From Pseudomonas oligotrophica (GTDB taxonomy: Bacteria > Pseudomonadota > Gammaproteobacteria > Pseudomonadales > Pseudomonadaceae), in NCBI RefSeq assembly GCF_021726475.1, contig NZ_JAKJRU010000008.1:172508-236507 (forward strand): a stretch of 64,000 nt of DNA. The letters run 5' to 3'. The notes beneath the pieces are model-generated. The model was not told the origin of the DNA and made no database searches. It saw nothing but the letters and a program-made list of their open reading frames with translations. The translations under genes and the position numbers were made by a program. Shown here piece after piece: positions 49,696 to 58,954 of this stretch; within the stretch, counting starts at the first letter, position 1; the number at the start of each line of letters is the position of its first letter.

Positions 49696-50406
49696 TCAGA
49701 TCAGGTGGCGGCCGCCATTCACCCGCAGGGTGGTGCCGGTGACGTAGGGATTGTCGAACAGGTAGCGCAGGCTCTGGTAGATCACCTCCGGGCCCGGCTC
49801 GATGCCCAGCGCCGACTTGGCCAGCGCCTTGCGCCGGTAGGCCTCGTCGTCGTCGGGGTTGAACTGGATCAGTGCCGGGGCGATGCCGTTGACCTTGATC
49901 GCCGGCGCCAGGCTGGCGGCGAACGACAGCGTCAGGTTGTCCAGCCCGGCCTTGCTCGCCGCGTAGGCGATGTGCTTGCTGCTGCCGCGGCGCGTGACGT
50001 CGTCGCCGATGTGCACGATGTCCGCCGGCCCGCCGTGGCGCAGCAGGTCGGCGCAGTGCAGGTTGATCAGGTAGGGCGCCAGCATGTGCACGTGGAACAT
50101 GCGCTCGAACACCGCGGCCTGCTGGCCGGGCGTCTCGGCGTGCCAGTCCGAGGCGTTGTGGACGATGGCACGCAGGCCGCCGGTGCGCTCGCGCAGGGCG
50201 TCGATGAAGGCCAGGATGCCGGCGGTGTCGCTGAAATCGGCCTGCACGGTCAGGGCGCCGCGTTCGCGCAGCGCCGCCACGCCGTCGCGCTCGCGACGGT
50301 AGCTGATGATCACCGGCTGGCCGTCATCGAGCAGGCGCGTCGCGCAATGCAGGCCGATGCGCTGGCCGGCGCCGGTGATCAGCACGGGAAGTGGGGATGG
50401 GCTCAT
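49696..50406 (-). CDS. folM: dihydromonapterin reductase FolM
   Basis: FolM is an SDR enzyme that reduces dihydromonapterin to tetrahydromonapterin, the cofactor of phenylalanine hydroxylase in pseudomonads. The 236-residue protein has [18 protein letters not shown], the HNASDW loop and [16 protein letters not shown] with the catalytic Tyr/Lys. With FolX it forms the two-step monapterin branch. I choose ATG 50406; a longer frame upstream is only an overlapping shadow. Confidence 0.93.
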   Translation of the reverse strand: MSPSPLPVLITGAGQRIGLHCATRLLDDGQPVIISYRRERDGVAALRERGALTVQADFSDTAGILAFIDALRERTGGLRAIVHNASDWHAETPGQQAAVFERMFHVHMLAPYLINLHCADLLRHGGPADIVHIGDDVTRRGSSKHIAYAASKAGLDNLTLSFAASLAPAIKVNGIAPALIQFNPDDDEAYRRKALAKSALGIEPGPEVIYQSLRYLFDNPYVTGTTLRVNGGRHLI

Positions 50407-50465
50407 GCGGCGGTCCTGGCTGGCGGCGCCGGCGGAATGCCCGGCGCCTGCGATGGCCAGGCAGC

Positions 50466-51092
50466 TTACACCAGATCCGGCGGCGACTCGGACAGGGGAT
50501 CCTCGTGCAGCAGGCGGTGCTGCTGGTAGAGAAAGCTGCGGATGCGCTCGGCGTCCTTCTGCCCGGCGAACTCCACCTCGTAGGCGGCCAGGCCGTCCTT
50601 CACCTCGCGCACGCGGCGGGCGTCGATCTCCAGCGGCGCCTCGTCGGGCAGCGCCAGGTGCAGGTGGAAGTGCTTGGGCGGCTTGTGCCGGTTGTCCGCC
50701 TCGACCAGCAGGCTGTGCGAGGACAGCTCGCGCACGTGCAGCGCGCTCGGCCGGCCGCCGCGCTCGAGCAGCGGCAGCGGCTCGTCGAGTTGCAGGCGCC
50801 AGGCGCGCGGGGTTGGGCTCTGTTCGTAAATCACCGGCGGCGACAGCTGGAGGTTGAGGCTGTGCAGCTCGTCCTCGTGGATGTGCAGCGGGAAGGACAT
50901 GCGGAATTCGCCGCTGCGCGCCTCGAGGGTCAGCTCGGTGCGCGCGGCCAGCTGCAGCAGCAGCTCGTTGGACTGCGCGCCGCCATCGATGCGAAAGCCG
51001 GTCGGCCCGTCGCCCTTGGCCGGGGCCGCGCGGGTCATGAGCTGGCGGATGAAGGCAAGCTCGTCTTCGGTCAGGACTGTCTGGTCGGCCAT
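50466..51092 (-). CDS. PilZ-like domain protein
   Basis: The 208-residue protein begins MADQTVLTEDELAFIRQLMT. A middle domain reads LTLEARSGEFRMSFPLHIHE, and the later segment LHVRELSSHSLLVEADNRHK resembles the second motif of PilZ (D/N-x-S-x-x-G), though not perfectly. The arginine-rich first motif is not obvious, so c-di-GMP binding is uncertain. It is 59 bp upstream of folM. Confidence 0.65.
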   Translation of the reverse strand: MADQTVLTEDELAFIRQLMTRAAPAKGDGPTGFRIDGGAQSNELLLQLAARTELTLEARSGEFRMSFPLHIHEDELHSLNLQLSPPVIYEQSPTPRAWRLQLDEPLPLLERGGRPSALHVRELSSHSLLVEADNRHKPPKHFHLHLALPDEAPLEIDARRVREVKDGLAAYEVEFAGQKDAERIRSFLYQQHRLLHEDPLSESPPDLV

Positions 51093-51268
51093 CTGATTCC
51101 TCCATGGCGGAGCCGCCGCCGATTCCCTGGGCGGTGGCAGCAACTTGCCATCGCCAGGGGCGGCGAGTTGACCGCTTGCCTGCAGTAAAGTTCCGTTCCG
51201 AGCGTTTTGCTCGGCTTTGCTGCCGTTGCGGCATAATGCGGCCCCTTTTTCCTGCCACGGAGAGCGCC

Positions 51269-51721
51269 ATGAAGGTCGCCATTCTTTCCGGCAGCGTCTA
51301 CGGCAATGCCGAGGACGTCGCCCGCCACGCCCAGCGCCTGCTCGCCGACGCCGGCTTCGAGGCCTGGCACGATCCGCGCGCGCAACTGCCGCAACTCTTG
51401 GAATTCGCCCCCGAGGCGCTGCTGGTGGTGACCTCGACCACCGGCATGGGCGAGCTGCCGGACAGCTTCGTGCCGCTGTATGCGGCGCTGCGCGACCAGC
51501 CGCCGGCCTGGCGTGGCCTGCCGGGCGGCATCATCGCCCTTGGCGATGCCAGCTACGGCGACACCTTCTGTGGCGGTGGCGAGCTGGTGCGCGAGCTGTT
51601 CGTCGAGCTCGGCGTACAGGAGGTGCAGGAAATGCTGCGCCTGGACGCCAGCGAGACGGTCACCCCGGAGGCCGACGCCGAGCCCTGGATCGCCGCCTTC
51701 GCCCAGGCCCTGCGCGGCTGA
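51269..51721 (+). CDS. flavodoxin (MioC-like)
   Basis: The 150-residue protein has the FMN phosphate loop LSGSVYGNAEDVARHAQRL (the usual T/S-x-T/S-x-G-N-A pattern), then VTSTTGMGELPDSFVPLY and LGDASYGDTFCGGG. It is an electron carrier similar to MioC, which supports biotin synthase and other enzymes. CGGAGAGCGCC precedes the ATG. Confidence 0.92.
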   Translation: MKVAILSGSVYGNAEDVARHAQRLLADAGFEAWHDPRAQLPQLLEFAPEALLVVTSTTGMGELPDSFVPLYAALRDQPPAWRGLPGGIIALGDASYGDTFCGGGELVRELFVELGVQEVQEMLRLDASETVTPEADAEPWIAAFAQALRG

Positions 51722-51813
51722 CCGGCGCGGCCAGCAGCCTGGCTGGCAAGGCAACCACGCCGGCGCCGGTCGCTGGCTAGAATCGGCGCACCGACAACAA
51801 GAAGAGGTGCGCC

Positions 51814-52590
51814 GTGAAACCTTTCCCACATCTACCCTCGCTCAAGGATCAGGTCAGCGCCGCCGAATGGCAGACCCGCGTCGACCTGGCCGCCTGCTAC
51901 CGGCTGGTGGCGCTGCACGGCTGGGACGACCTGATCTTCACCCATATCTCGGCGAAGATCCCCGGCACCGAGCATTTCCTGATCAACCCCTACGGGCTGA
52001 TGTTCCACGAGATCACCGCCTCGAGCCTGGTGAAGATCGACCTGGCCGGCAACCGCCTGCTGGACGGGCCGTTTGACATCAACCCGGCGGGCTACACCAT
52101 TCACAGCGCGGTGCACGAGGCGCGCGAGGATGTCGCCTGCGTGCTGCACACCCATACCGCCGCCGGCGTGGCGGTTGCGGCGCAGCGCCAGGGCGTGCTG
52201 CCGATCAGCCAGCAGTCGCTGTTCGTGCTGTCGAGCTATGCCACCCACGGCTACGAAGGCGTCGCCCTGCAGCATGAGGAGAAGGCCCGCCTGCAGGCCG
52301 ACCTGGGCGAGGCCGCGTTCATGCTGCTGCACAACCACGGCCTGCTGACCTGCGGCGGCAGCATCGCCGACACCTTCCTGATGATGTTCACCTTCCAGCG
52401 CGCCTGCGAGATCCAGGTCATGGCCCAGGGCGGCGGCGCCGAGCTGATCGCCATTCCCGCGCCGATCCTCGCTGGCGCCAGGGCGATGGCCGCCGGCGTG
52501 ACCCGCTCGCCGGGCGGCATGGGCGGCGCGCTGGCCTGGCCGGCGCTGCTGCGGCGCCTGGATGCGAGCAGCCCCGGCTATGCCGAGTGA
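51814..52590 (+). CDS. class II aldolase/adducin-family protein
   Basis: The 258-residue protein uses a GTG start with AAGAAGAGG upstream. The zinc-binding histidines of the family are visible in VLHTHTAAGVAVAAQ and MLLHNHGLLTCGGS, and a FTHISAKIPGTEHFLINPYG segment precedes them. Members cleave or isomerise sugar phosphates (fuculose, ribulose), but this branch is often of unknown substrate. Its end overlaps the AcpH stop by 13 bp, convergently. Confidence 0.9.
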   Translation: MKPFPHLPSLKDQVSAAEWQTRVDLAACYRLVALHGWDDLIFTHISAKIPGTEHFLINPYGLMFHEITASSLVKIDLAGNRLLDGPFDINPAGYTIHSAVHEAREDVACVLHTHTAAGVAVAAQRQGVLPISQQSLFVLSSYATHGYEGVALQHEEKARLQADLGEAAFMLLHNHGLLTCGGSIADTFLMMFTFQRACEIQVMAQGGGAELIAIPAPILAGARAMAAGVTRSPGGMGGALAWPALLRRLDASSPGYAE

Positions 52591-53153
52591 CGCGCGGCGA
52601 AGGCCTGCAGCTCGGGGTAGAAGGCGTGGAAGTCGTCGCTGAGCGGCCCGTACAGCCGCTCCAGCTCGGCCATGCCGCCGAGCAGCCCGTCCGGGCGTGA
52701 CAGCCGCCGGCTCATGCCCAGCAGCACCTGTTCCAGTACGGTGAACTCGCGGTAGCTGCCGAGCCAGTCCTGCGCGGCCATGCGCGGCGCGATCAGGCCG
52801 AGCTTGCCGGGCAGCTCGGCCTCGGCGGCCAGGGTGCGGTAGACGCGCCCGGTGAACTGCGCCAGCGGCTCGCGGCTGTACTGCGGCCAGTGGGCGGCCA
52901 GGCAATGGTCGAAGAACAGGTCCACCAGGATGCCGGCGTAGCGGCGTCGCTCGTCGGCGAAGCGCGCCTTGGCCGCCAGGACCAGGGGATGGCTGTCGGT
53001 GAAGGCGTCGATGCGCCGGTGCAGGCGGATGCCGGCCTCGATGTCGCTCGGCCAGCGGCCCTGCAGCGGGCCCTTGACGAAGTCGCCGTAGAGGCTGCCG
53101 AGCAGGGCCGCCGGCTCCTGGCCGCCGAGGTGCAGGTGCGCGAGGTAGTTCAT
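52578..53153 (-). CDS. acpH: acyl carrier protein phosphodiesterase AcpH
   Basis: AcpH removes the 4'-phosphopantetheine arm from acyl carrier protein. The 191-residue protein begins MNYLAHLHLGGQEPAALLGS and has the AcpH pattern LYGDFVKGPLQGRWPSDIEA, GIRLHRRIDAFTDSHPLV and YAGILVDLFFDHCLA, with HD-type metal ligands. Confidence 0.92.
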   Translation of the reverse strand: MNYLAHLHLGGQEPAALLGSLYGDFVKGPLQGRWPSDIEAGIRLHRRIDAFTDSHPLVLAAKARFADERRRYAGILVDLFFDHCLAAHWPQYSREPLAQFTGRVYRTLAAEAELPGKLGLIAPRMAAQDWLGSYREFTVLEQVLLGMSRRLSRPDGLLGGMAELERLYGPLSDDFHAFYPELQAFAARHSA

Positions 53154-53178
53154 GCGCGCAGCTTAGCCGAAGTCGTCC

Positions 53179-53949
53179 TCAGGCGGCCTGCTCGAGCGCC
53201 GCCTCGCTGCCGAACAGCGCTTGCGCGATGGCCTGGTGCGCCAGCTGCGCCAGTTCGCTGCGCGTGCGACCCTGGCTGGCGATCGGCGGCAGCAGGATGA
53301 TGTCCACCTCGACCACGCCATGGCGCAGCAGGCGCAGCAGATGCTTGGGCAGGCTGTCGTCGCCGATGTAGGGCACCAGGCGGTCGCGCTGGCCGTCACG
53401 CCGGTAGCGCAGCGCCACCGGCTGGATCGGCGCGCCGCTCTCGACGGCGGCGGCGAGCAGGCGGGGGTGCAAGCGCCGCAGCTCGCTGCCATCGGTGGAG
53501 GTGCCCTCGGCGAAGACCAGCAGGCTGTGTCCGGCAGCCAGGCGGGCGGCCAGCTGCCTGCCGACCGCGCCGCTGTCGCCGCCACCGCGCACGATGAAGG
53601 CGGTGCCGGCCTGGCGGGCCAGGTAGCCGAGCAGCGGCCAGCGGCTGACCTCGTGCTTGGCCAGGAACGACAGTGGCGCCAGGCTGCCCAGCAGGGGGAT
53701 GTCGACCCAGGAGATGTGGTTGGCCAGCCACAGTGCCGGCTCGCCCGACGCTGCGCCATGCACCTGCACGCGCAGCGGCAGGGCGGCGGCGACCCGCGCC
53801 AGGAAGCGCTGCGTCAGCCGCTGCCGGGTCGCCTGCGAAGCCGGGTGGCCGAGTGCCTGGCGCAGCCCCAGCCAGGCGGCGGTCGGCAGTGCGCGGCCGA
53901 TCACGGCGGCCAGGCGCAGCAGCCGCAGGGCCGGTGGCGCTGTCCTCAT
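53179..53949 (-). CDS. olsA: lyso-ornithine lipid acyltransferase OlsA
   Basis: OlsA adds the second acyl chain to form ornithine lipids. The 256-residue protein has the PlsC-type motifs [17 protein letters not shown] (H-x4-D) and [17 protein letters not shown]. Its ATG overlaps the olsB stop as ATGA, supporting the pathway assignment. In P. aeruginosa the pair is induced by phosphate limitation. Confidence 0.9.
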   Translation of the reverse strand: MRTAPPALRLLRLAAVIGRALPTAAWLGLRQALGHPASQATRQRLTQRFLARVAAALPLRVQVHGAASGEPALWLANHISWVDIPLLGSLAPLSFLAKHEVSRWPLLGYLARQAGTAFIVRGGGDSGAVGRQLAARLAAGHSLLVFAEGTSTDGSELRRLHPRLLAAAVESGAPIQPVALRYRRDGQRDRLVPYIGDDSLPKHLLRLLRHGVVEVDIILLPPIASQGRTRSELAQLAHQAIAQALFGSEAALEQAA

Positions 53950-54695
53950 ACGGCGGCCTTGAAGTGTCGGGCGTAGCGCGGGCAGAGCTCCTCGCGCTTG
54001 AGCAGGATGAACAGGTCGGCGACCTGGAATTTGCGGTCCCAGCAGGGTTCGCCGCAGATTTTCGCGCCCAGGCGCATGTAGGCCTTGAGCAGGGGCGGCA
54101 ACTGCGCGCTGAGGTTGTCCGGTACCTCGAGCGCCGGCAGCGGGTGCATCGGCTCGGCATGCAGCAACTCGGTGCACAGGTGGCTGTCGCGCAGGCGCTG
54201 CATGATCGCCTGCGCCTGCAGGCCGCCGTCGCGCATGGACACGCTGGCGCAACCCATCAGGTAGCGATAGCCGCCGCGATTGAGCGCCTCGGCCAGTTCG
54301 GCCCAGAGCACGCCGATGGTCGCGCCGTTGCGGTAGGCCGGGTCGACGCAGGTACGGCCGATCTCCAGCACCGGTGCGTGGAGCTTCTCCAGCCCGTGCA
54401 GGCGGAATTCGCCCTCGCTGTAGAAGCGCCCCAGGCGGCTGGCCGCGGCCTGGTCGAGCAGGCGCGTGGTGGCGACCAGGCGGCCGCTGGAGAGGTCGCG
54501 CACGCCCAGGTGACGGCAGTGCGGGTCGAACTCGTCGGCATCCAGCTCGCCGTCGATTGCCGGCAGGCCGGCACCGAACTCGCTGGCGAACACGCGGTAG
54601 CGCAGCGCCTGGGCTTCACGCAGGGTGCGCGGGTCATCGAGGTACTCGGCCTGCAGCGTGCGCAGGCTGCGCGAGGGGGCGTCGCTGACGCTCAT
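53946..54695 (-). CDS. olsB: L-ornithine N-acyltransferase OlsB
   Basis: OlsB is a GNAT-fold enzyme that acylates the alpha-amino group of ornithine with a 3-hydroxyacyl chain. The 249-residue protein begins [20 protein letters not shown], with [32 protein letters not shown] and [20 protein letters not shown] typical of the OlsB/hemolysin-like family. GGAGATCCAGC precedes the ATG. It is coupled to olsA. Confidence 0.9.
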   Translation of the reverse strand: MSVSDAPSRSLRTLQAEYLDDPRTLREAQALRYRVFASEFGAGLPAIDGELDADEFDPHCRHLGVRDLSSGRLVATTRLLDQAAASRLGRFYSEGEFRLHGLEKLHAPVLEIGRTCVDPAYRNGATIGVLWAELAEALNRGGYRYLMGCASVSMRDGGLQAQAIMQRLRDSHLCTELLHAEPMHPLPALEVPDNLSAQLPPLLKAYMRLGAKICGEPCWDRKFQVADLFILLKREELCPRYARHFKAAV

Positions 54696-55080
54696 GCTGG
54701 ATCTCCTGTGGCCCGTGCGGGGCGCTGTTGGCAAGCGGCCGGAGCGTCTTGTCGCGCTCTGCTTTGGCGTCTCCAAGCTAGGCGGGGTTGGTGTCGCGCA
54801 TGTGACGAGGCGGTGATGCTTGGATGACGGCGCGGGGCCGCCGACCAGGGGCGGCGCCGTGGATCAGAGGAGGCCGCGGCGGCGCGCTGCTTGGCCGGCG
54901 GGCGAACTCTTTGCCTGCCGGGCGGGTCTCGGTAATCTAGCCGCGCCGTGGCGCCGGACCGATCGAGGGTCCGCGCGCCGGGGCGAAACCCGGATCGATC
55001 CAGACAAGGGATTTCATGTCATCGTGCCGCCACCCGGCCCGCCTGCCGTACCCGATCCAGCGCCTGCCGAGGGCGGTGCG

Positions 55081-56247
55081 ATGATGCTCGCCGGCGAAGT
55101 GCTGCCCTGGCGCGAGGGCAACCGTTTCCAGCTGCTGGTCGACGGGCCGAGCTTCTTTCCGGCGATGCTCGACAGCCTGGATCGCGCGCAGCAGACCATC
55201 GACCTGGAGCTCTACCTGGTCGAGGACGGCCGCTGCCTCGACCAGCTGCTGCGTGCGCTGCTCGACGCCGCCGGGCGCGGCGTGCGGGTGCGCTGCCTGT
55301 TCGACGGCTTCGGCTGCCTCAAGCTCGGCCAGCGCAACCGCGAGCAGCTAGCCCGGGCCGGCATCGAGCTGCGCCTGTACAACCCGCTGGAGCTGCGCCT
55401 GCGCTTTCGCAACCTGCACCGCGACCATCGCAAGATCCTGCTGGTCGACGACCACACGGCCTTCGTCGGCGGTACCGGCGTGACCGACGATTTCTGGGAC
55501 CCGGACAATCCACGCCAGCACTGGCACGAGGTGATGGTGCGCATGAGCGGCCCGGTGGTCGCCGACTGGCAGCGGCTGTTCGACAGCCAGTGGTCGCACT
55601 GCCTGACGCGGCGGCGCATCTGGCACCTGCCGCTGCCGGTCCGCGCGCCGCGCATCCCGCTGCGCCCGGAGCGCGGCGAAGGCATGGCGCGGGTGGCCTA
55701 CGCCGCGGCCCGCCAGCACAGCGACGTGCTGCACAGCCTGCTGCGCAAGCTGCATCGCGCCGAGCGGCGCATCTGGCTGGCCACGCCGTATTTCCTGCCG
55801 ACCGGCAAGGTGCGCCGGGCGCTGATCCGCGCGGCGCGCCGCGGCGTCGACGTGCAGCTGCTGCTGACCAGTCGCAACACCGACCATCCGCCGGTGCGCT
55901 ACGCCGGCCAGCGCTTCTACCCGCGGCTGCTGCGCGCCGGCGTGCGGATCCACGAATATCGACCACACTTCCTCCACCTCAAGATGGTGATGGTCGACGA
56001 CTGGGTCAGCGTCGGCTCGTGCAACTTCGACCACTGGAACCTGCGCTGGAACCTGGAGGCGAATCTCGAGGCCATCGACCCGGCGCTGAGCGCCGAGGTG
56101 ACGCGCAGCTTCGAGCAGGATTTTTCCGAGAGCCGCGAGATCACCCTGCAGCGCTGGTACGCCAGGCCCCTGCACATCCGCCTGTACCAGCGCATGTGGG
56201 GCGGGCTCGACCGGCTGCTGGTCAACATCTTCAACCGCGGTGGTTAG
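55081..56247 (+). CDS. ClsB-like cardiolipin synthase (phospholipase D family)
   Basis: The 388-residue protein has two HKD motifs: HRKILLVDDHTAFVGG starting at His116 and HLKMVMVDDWVSVGSCN at His299. This marks a phospholipase D superfamily synthase of the ClsB type, which lacks the N-terminal membrane helices of ClsA. It joins two phosphatidylglycerols, or PG and PE. The ATG 55081 has GAGGG upstream; the frame is open to 54820 but without good start signals. It may link with the neighbouring olsBA genes in membrane remodelling. Confidence 0.9.
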   Translation: MMLAGEVLPWREGNRFQLLVDGPSFFPAMLDSLDRAQQTIDLELYLVEDGRCLDQLLRALLDAAGRGVRVRCLFDGFGCLKLGQRNREQLARAGIELRLYNPLELRLRFRNLHRDHRKILLVDDHTAFVGGTGVTDDFWDPDNPRQHWHEVMVRMSGPVVADWQRLFDSQWSHCLTRRRIWHLPLPVRAPRIPLRPERGEGMARVAYAAARQHSDVLHSLLRKLHRAERRIWLATPYFLPTGKVRRALIRAARRGVDVQLLLTSRNTDHPPVRYAGQRFYPRLLRAGVRIHEYRPHFLHLKMVMVDDWVSVGSCNFDHWNLRWNLEANLEAIDPALSAEVTRSFEQDFSESREITLQRWYARPLHIRLYQRMWGGLDRLLVNIFNRGG

Positions 56248-56289
56248 CTGTCGGCCGCGTTCATCACTGACGCAGAGGAGGAATTCTGC

Positions 56290-56871
56290 ATGGCTGCCAA
56301 GAACATCCTGATGCTGGTCGGCGACTACGCCGAGGACTACGAGACCATGGTGCCGTTCCAGGCGCTGCAGATGGTCGGCCACCGCGTGCACGCGGCCTGC
56401 CCGGGCAAGCAGGCCGGCGACAGCGTGCGCACCGCGATCCACGATTTCGAGGGCGACCAGACCTACAGCGAGAAGCCGGGGCACAACTTCAGCCTGAACG
56501 CCGACTTCGACGGCCTGCGCGCCGAGGATTTCGACGCGCTGTTGATCCCCGGCGGGCGGGCACCGGAGTACCTGCGCCTGAACGAGGCAGTGCTGGCGCT
56601 GGTGCGGGCCTTCGACGAGGCCGGCAAGCCGATCGCCGCGGTCTGCCATGGCGCCCAGCTGCTGGCCGCCGCCGGCGTGCTCAAGGGCCGCGCCTGCAGC
56701 GCCTACCCGGCCTGCGGGCCGGAGGTGAAGCTGGCCGGTGGCGAATACGTCGACATTCCGGTCGACCAGGCGCATACCGACGGCAACCTGGTCAGCGCGC
56801 CCGCCTGGCCGGCGCACCCGGCGTGGCTGGCGGCCTTCCTCGAGCTGCTCGGCACCCGGATAACCCTGTAG
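56290..56871 (+). CDS. DJ-1/PfpI family protein
   Basis: The 193-residue protein has the glutamine amidotransferase-like fold of DJ-1/Pfp[36 protein letters not shown] and the nucleophile elbow [17 protein letters not shown] with Cys119. Members are proteases, glyoxalases or chaperones; the activity here is not known. A strong GAGGAGGAATTCTGC precedes the ATG. Confidence 0.93.
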   Translation: MAAKNILMLVGDYAEDYETMVPFQALQMVGHRVHAACPGKQAGDSVRTAIHDFEGDQTYSEKPGHNFSLNADFDGLRAEDFDALLIPGGRAPEYLRLNEAVLALVRAFDEAGKPIAAVCHGAQLLAAAGVLKGRACSAYPACGPEVKLAGGEYVDIPVDQAHTDGNLVSAPAWPAHPAWLAAFLELLGTRITL

Positions 56872-56934
56872 CATGGGCCGCCGCTGGGATCGGGCAGCAC
56901 CCCGCCGCCGCCCAGCGCCGAGTGGAGAACGCAG

Positions 56935-57159
56935 ATGAACACCGCGCCGAACAATCCGCTGCATGGCGTCACCCTCGAGGCGATGCTGGTCGAACTGCAG
57001 GCGCACTACGGCTGGGAAGGGTTGGCGCAGCGGGTCGACATTCGCTGTTTCAAGAGCGAGCCGAGCATCAAGTCGAGCCTGACCTTCCTGCGCCGCACGC
57101 CCTGGGCGCGGCAGAAGGTCGAGGCGCTGTTCGTCCGGTTGCGAGGCCGGCGTGGCTGA
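56935..57159 (+). CDS. VF530-family DNA-binding protein
   Basis: The 74-residue protein begins [20 protein letters not shown] and has the VF530 (DUF2132) pattern [20 protein letters not shown] and [20 protein letters not shown]. The structure of the Vibrio homolog led to its DNA-binding label; targets are unknown. GGAGAACGCAG precedes the ATG. Confidence 0.9.
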   Translation: MNTAPNNPLHGVTLEAMLVELQAHYGWEGLAQRVDIRCFKSEPSIKSSLTFLRRTPWARQKVEALFVRLRGRRG

Positions 57160-57174
57160 GTGCAGCAAGCGGAC

Positions 57175-57209
57175 AGCAAAAAGCCCGGCACTTGGCCGGG
57201 CTTTTTGCT
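57175..57209. terminator. bidirectional terminator between VF530 gene and fumarase
   Basis: A 15-bp near-perfect stem AGCAAAAAGCCCGGC / GCCGGGCTTTTTGCT with a 5-base loop lies between convergent genes and has T-tracts on both strands. Confidence 0.93.
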
Positions 57210-57224
57210 AGCGGAGGCGGGTGC

Positions 57225-58748
57225 TTACTGCACTTCCACCGCCAGGCTGTCGGCAATCTTCTTCTGCCAGATCGCCGGGCCGGTGGTGTGCACCGATTCG
57301 CCCAGGGTGTCGACCGCCACGGTGACCGGCATGTCCTTGACCTCGAACTCGTAGATCGCTTCCATTCCGAGTTCCGGGAAGGCCAGCACCTTGGACTTCT
57401 TGATCGCCTGGGCGACCAGGTAGGCGGCGCCGCCGACGGCCATCAGGTACACGGCCTTGTTGTCGCGGATCGCCTCGATGGCGATCGGGCCGCGCTCGGA
57501 CTTGCCGATCATGCCCAAGAGGCCGGTGCTTTCCAGGATCTGGCGGGTGAACTTGTCCATGCGGGTGGCGGTGGTCGGGCCGGCCGGGCCGACCACCTCG
57601 TCACGCACCGGATCGACCGGGCCGACGTAGTAGATGAAGCGGCCCTTGAGGTCCACCGGCAGCTCCTCGCCCTTGTTCAGCATGTCGACCATGCGCTTGT
57701 GCGCGGCGTCGCGGCCGGTGAGCATCTTGCCGTTGAGCAGGATGGTCTCGCCCGGCTTCCAGCTCTGCACGTCTTCCGGGGTGATGGTGTCGAGGTTGAC
57801 GCGGCGTGCGGAGGGGCCGGCTTCCCAGACGATTTCCGGGTAGGCGTCCAGCGGCGGCGGAGTCAGCTCGGCAGGCCCCGAGCCGTCGAGCACGAAGTGC
57901 GCGTGGCGGGTCGCGGCGCAGTTGGGGATCATGCACACCGGCAAGGAGGCGGCGTGGGTCGGGTAGTCCATGATCTTCACGTCGAGCACGGTGGTCAGGC
58001 CGCCGAGGCCCTGGGCGCCGATGCCCAGCTGGTTGACCTTGTCGAACAGCTCCAGGCGCAGTTCCTCGATGCGGTTCTGCGGGCCGCGGGCCTTGAGCTC
58101 GTGGATGTCGATCGGGTCCATCAGGACTTCCTTGGCCATCACCGCGGCCTTCTCGGCGGTACCGCCGATGCCGATGCCGAGCATGCCCGGCGGGCACCAG
58201 CCGGCGCCCATGGTCGGCACGGTCTTGAGCACCCAGTCGACGATCGAGTCGGACGGGTTGAGCATGGCCATCTTCGACTTGTTCTCGGAGCCGCCGCCCT
58301 TGGCCGCCACGTCCACCTCGACTTTATCGCCGGGAACGATGGAGTAATGGATGACCGCCGGGGTATTGTCCTTGGTGTTCTTGCGGGAACCTGCCGGGTC
58401 GGCCAGGATCGAAGCCCGCAGCACGTTGTCCGGGTTGTTGTAGGCGCGACGCACGCCTTCGTTGATCATGTCGTCCAGGCTCATGGTGGCGCCGTCCCAG
58501 CGCACGTCCATGCCGACCTTGACGAACACGGTGACGATGCCTGTGTCCTGGCAGATCGGGCGGTGGCCGGTGGCGCACATGCGCGAGTTGATCAGGATCT
58601 GCGCCATGGAATCGCGTGCAGCCGGAGACTCTTCCCGCAGGTAGGCTTCGTGCATCGCCTGGATGAAGTCCACGGGGTGGTAGTAGGAAATGAATTGCAA
58701 GGCGTCGGCGACGCTTTGAATCAGGTCGTCTTGCTTGATCACGGTCAT
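57225..58748 (-). CDS. class I fumarate hydratase
   Basis: The 507-residue iron-sulfur enzyme interconverts fumarate and malate. It has the N-terminal alpha part with CATGHRPICQDTGIVTVFVK, GWCPPGMLGIGIGGTAEKAA and MIPNCAATRHAHFVLDGSG, whose cysteines bind the 4Fe-4S cluster, and the beta part (GRDAAHKRMVDMLNKGEELP, YYVGPVDPVRDEVVGPAGPT). It is fused in one chain as in FumA/FumB. It is divergent from the SadC-like gene, as in P. aeruginosa PA4333/PA4332. Confidence 0.96.
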   Translation of the reverse strand: MTVIKQDDLIQSVADALQFISYYHPVDFIQAMHEAYLREESPAARDSMAQILINSRMCATGHRPICQDTGIVTVFVKVGMDVRWDGATMSLDDMINEGVRRAYNNPDNVLRASILADPAGSRKNTKDNTPAVIHYSIVPGDKVEVDVAAKGGGSENKSKMAMLNPSDSIVDWVLKTVPTMGAGWCPPGMLGIGIGGTAEKAAVMAKEVLMDPIDIHELKARGPQNRIEELRLELFDKVNQLGIGAQGLGGLTTVLDVKIMDYPTHAASLPVCMIPNCAATRHAHFVLDGSGPAELTPPPLDAYPEIVWEAGPSARRVNLDTITPEDVQSWKPGETILLNGKMLTGRDAAHKRMVDMLNKGEELPVDLKGRFIYYVGPVDPVRDEVVGPAGPTTATRMDKFTRQILESTGLLGMIGKSERGPIAIEAIRDNKAVYLMAVGGAAYLVAQAIKKSKVLAFPELGMEAIYEFEVKDMPVTVAVDTLGESVHTTGPAIWQKKIADSLAVEVQ

Positions 58749-58870
58749 GCAGCGCGTCCTCTAGGCGGGGCGGATAGCGAGCGCGGCGGCAGATGACGCG
58801 CCCATGAAAAAAACGCGCGGCAGTATAGCGCGTCGTACAGTCCGTAACACGGCTGATCCAGGAGACAGAC

Positions 58871-58954
58871 ATGCAGGCCAAGGTTGGCGGTAATGCAGTG
58901 GGCAGGTGCGGCCAGGGGCCGTCCAGGGTGGGGCGTCATGAACGCCGGACGTGA
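58871..58954 (+). CDS. candidate 27-residue leader ORF overlapping the SadC-like start
   Basis: The ATG at 58871 has a strong ribosome binding site (CCAGGAGACAGAC). It encodes MQAKVGGNAVGRCGQGPSRV and seven more residues, then stops at 58954, 14 bp past the ATG of the GGDEF gene in another frame. It could couple translation of the cyclase. The evidence is limited to the site and the overlap. Confidence 0.35.
   Translation: MQAKVGGNAVGRCGQGPSRVGRHERRT

Noticed and set aside
49696..51282. A 528-residue frame ending as FolM.
   Set aside because: The first 290 residues overlap the PilZ-like gene in another frame; FolM starts at 50406.
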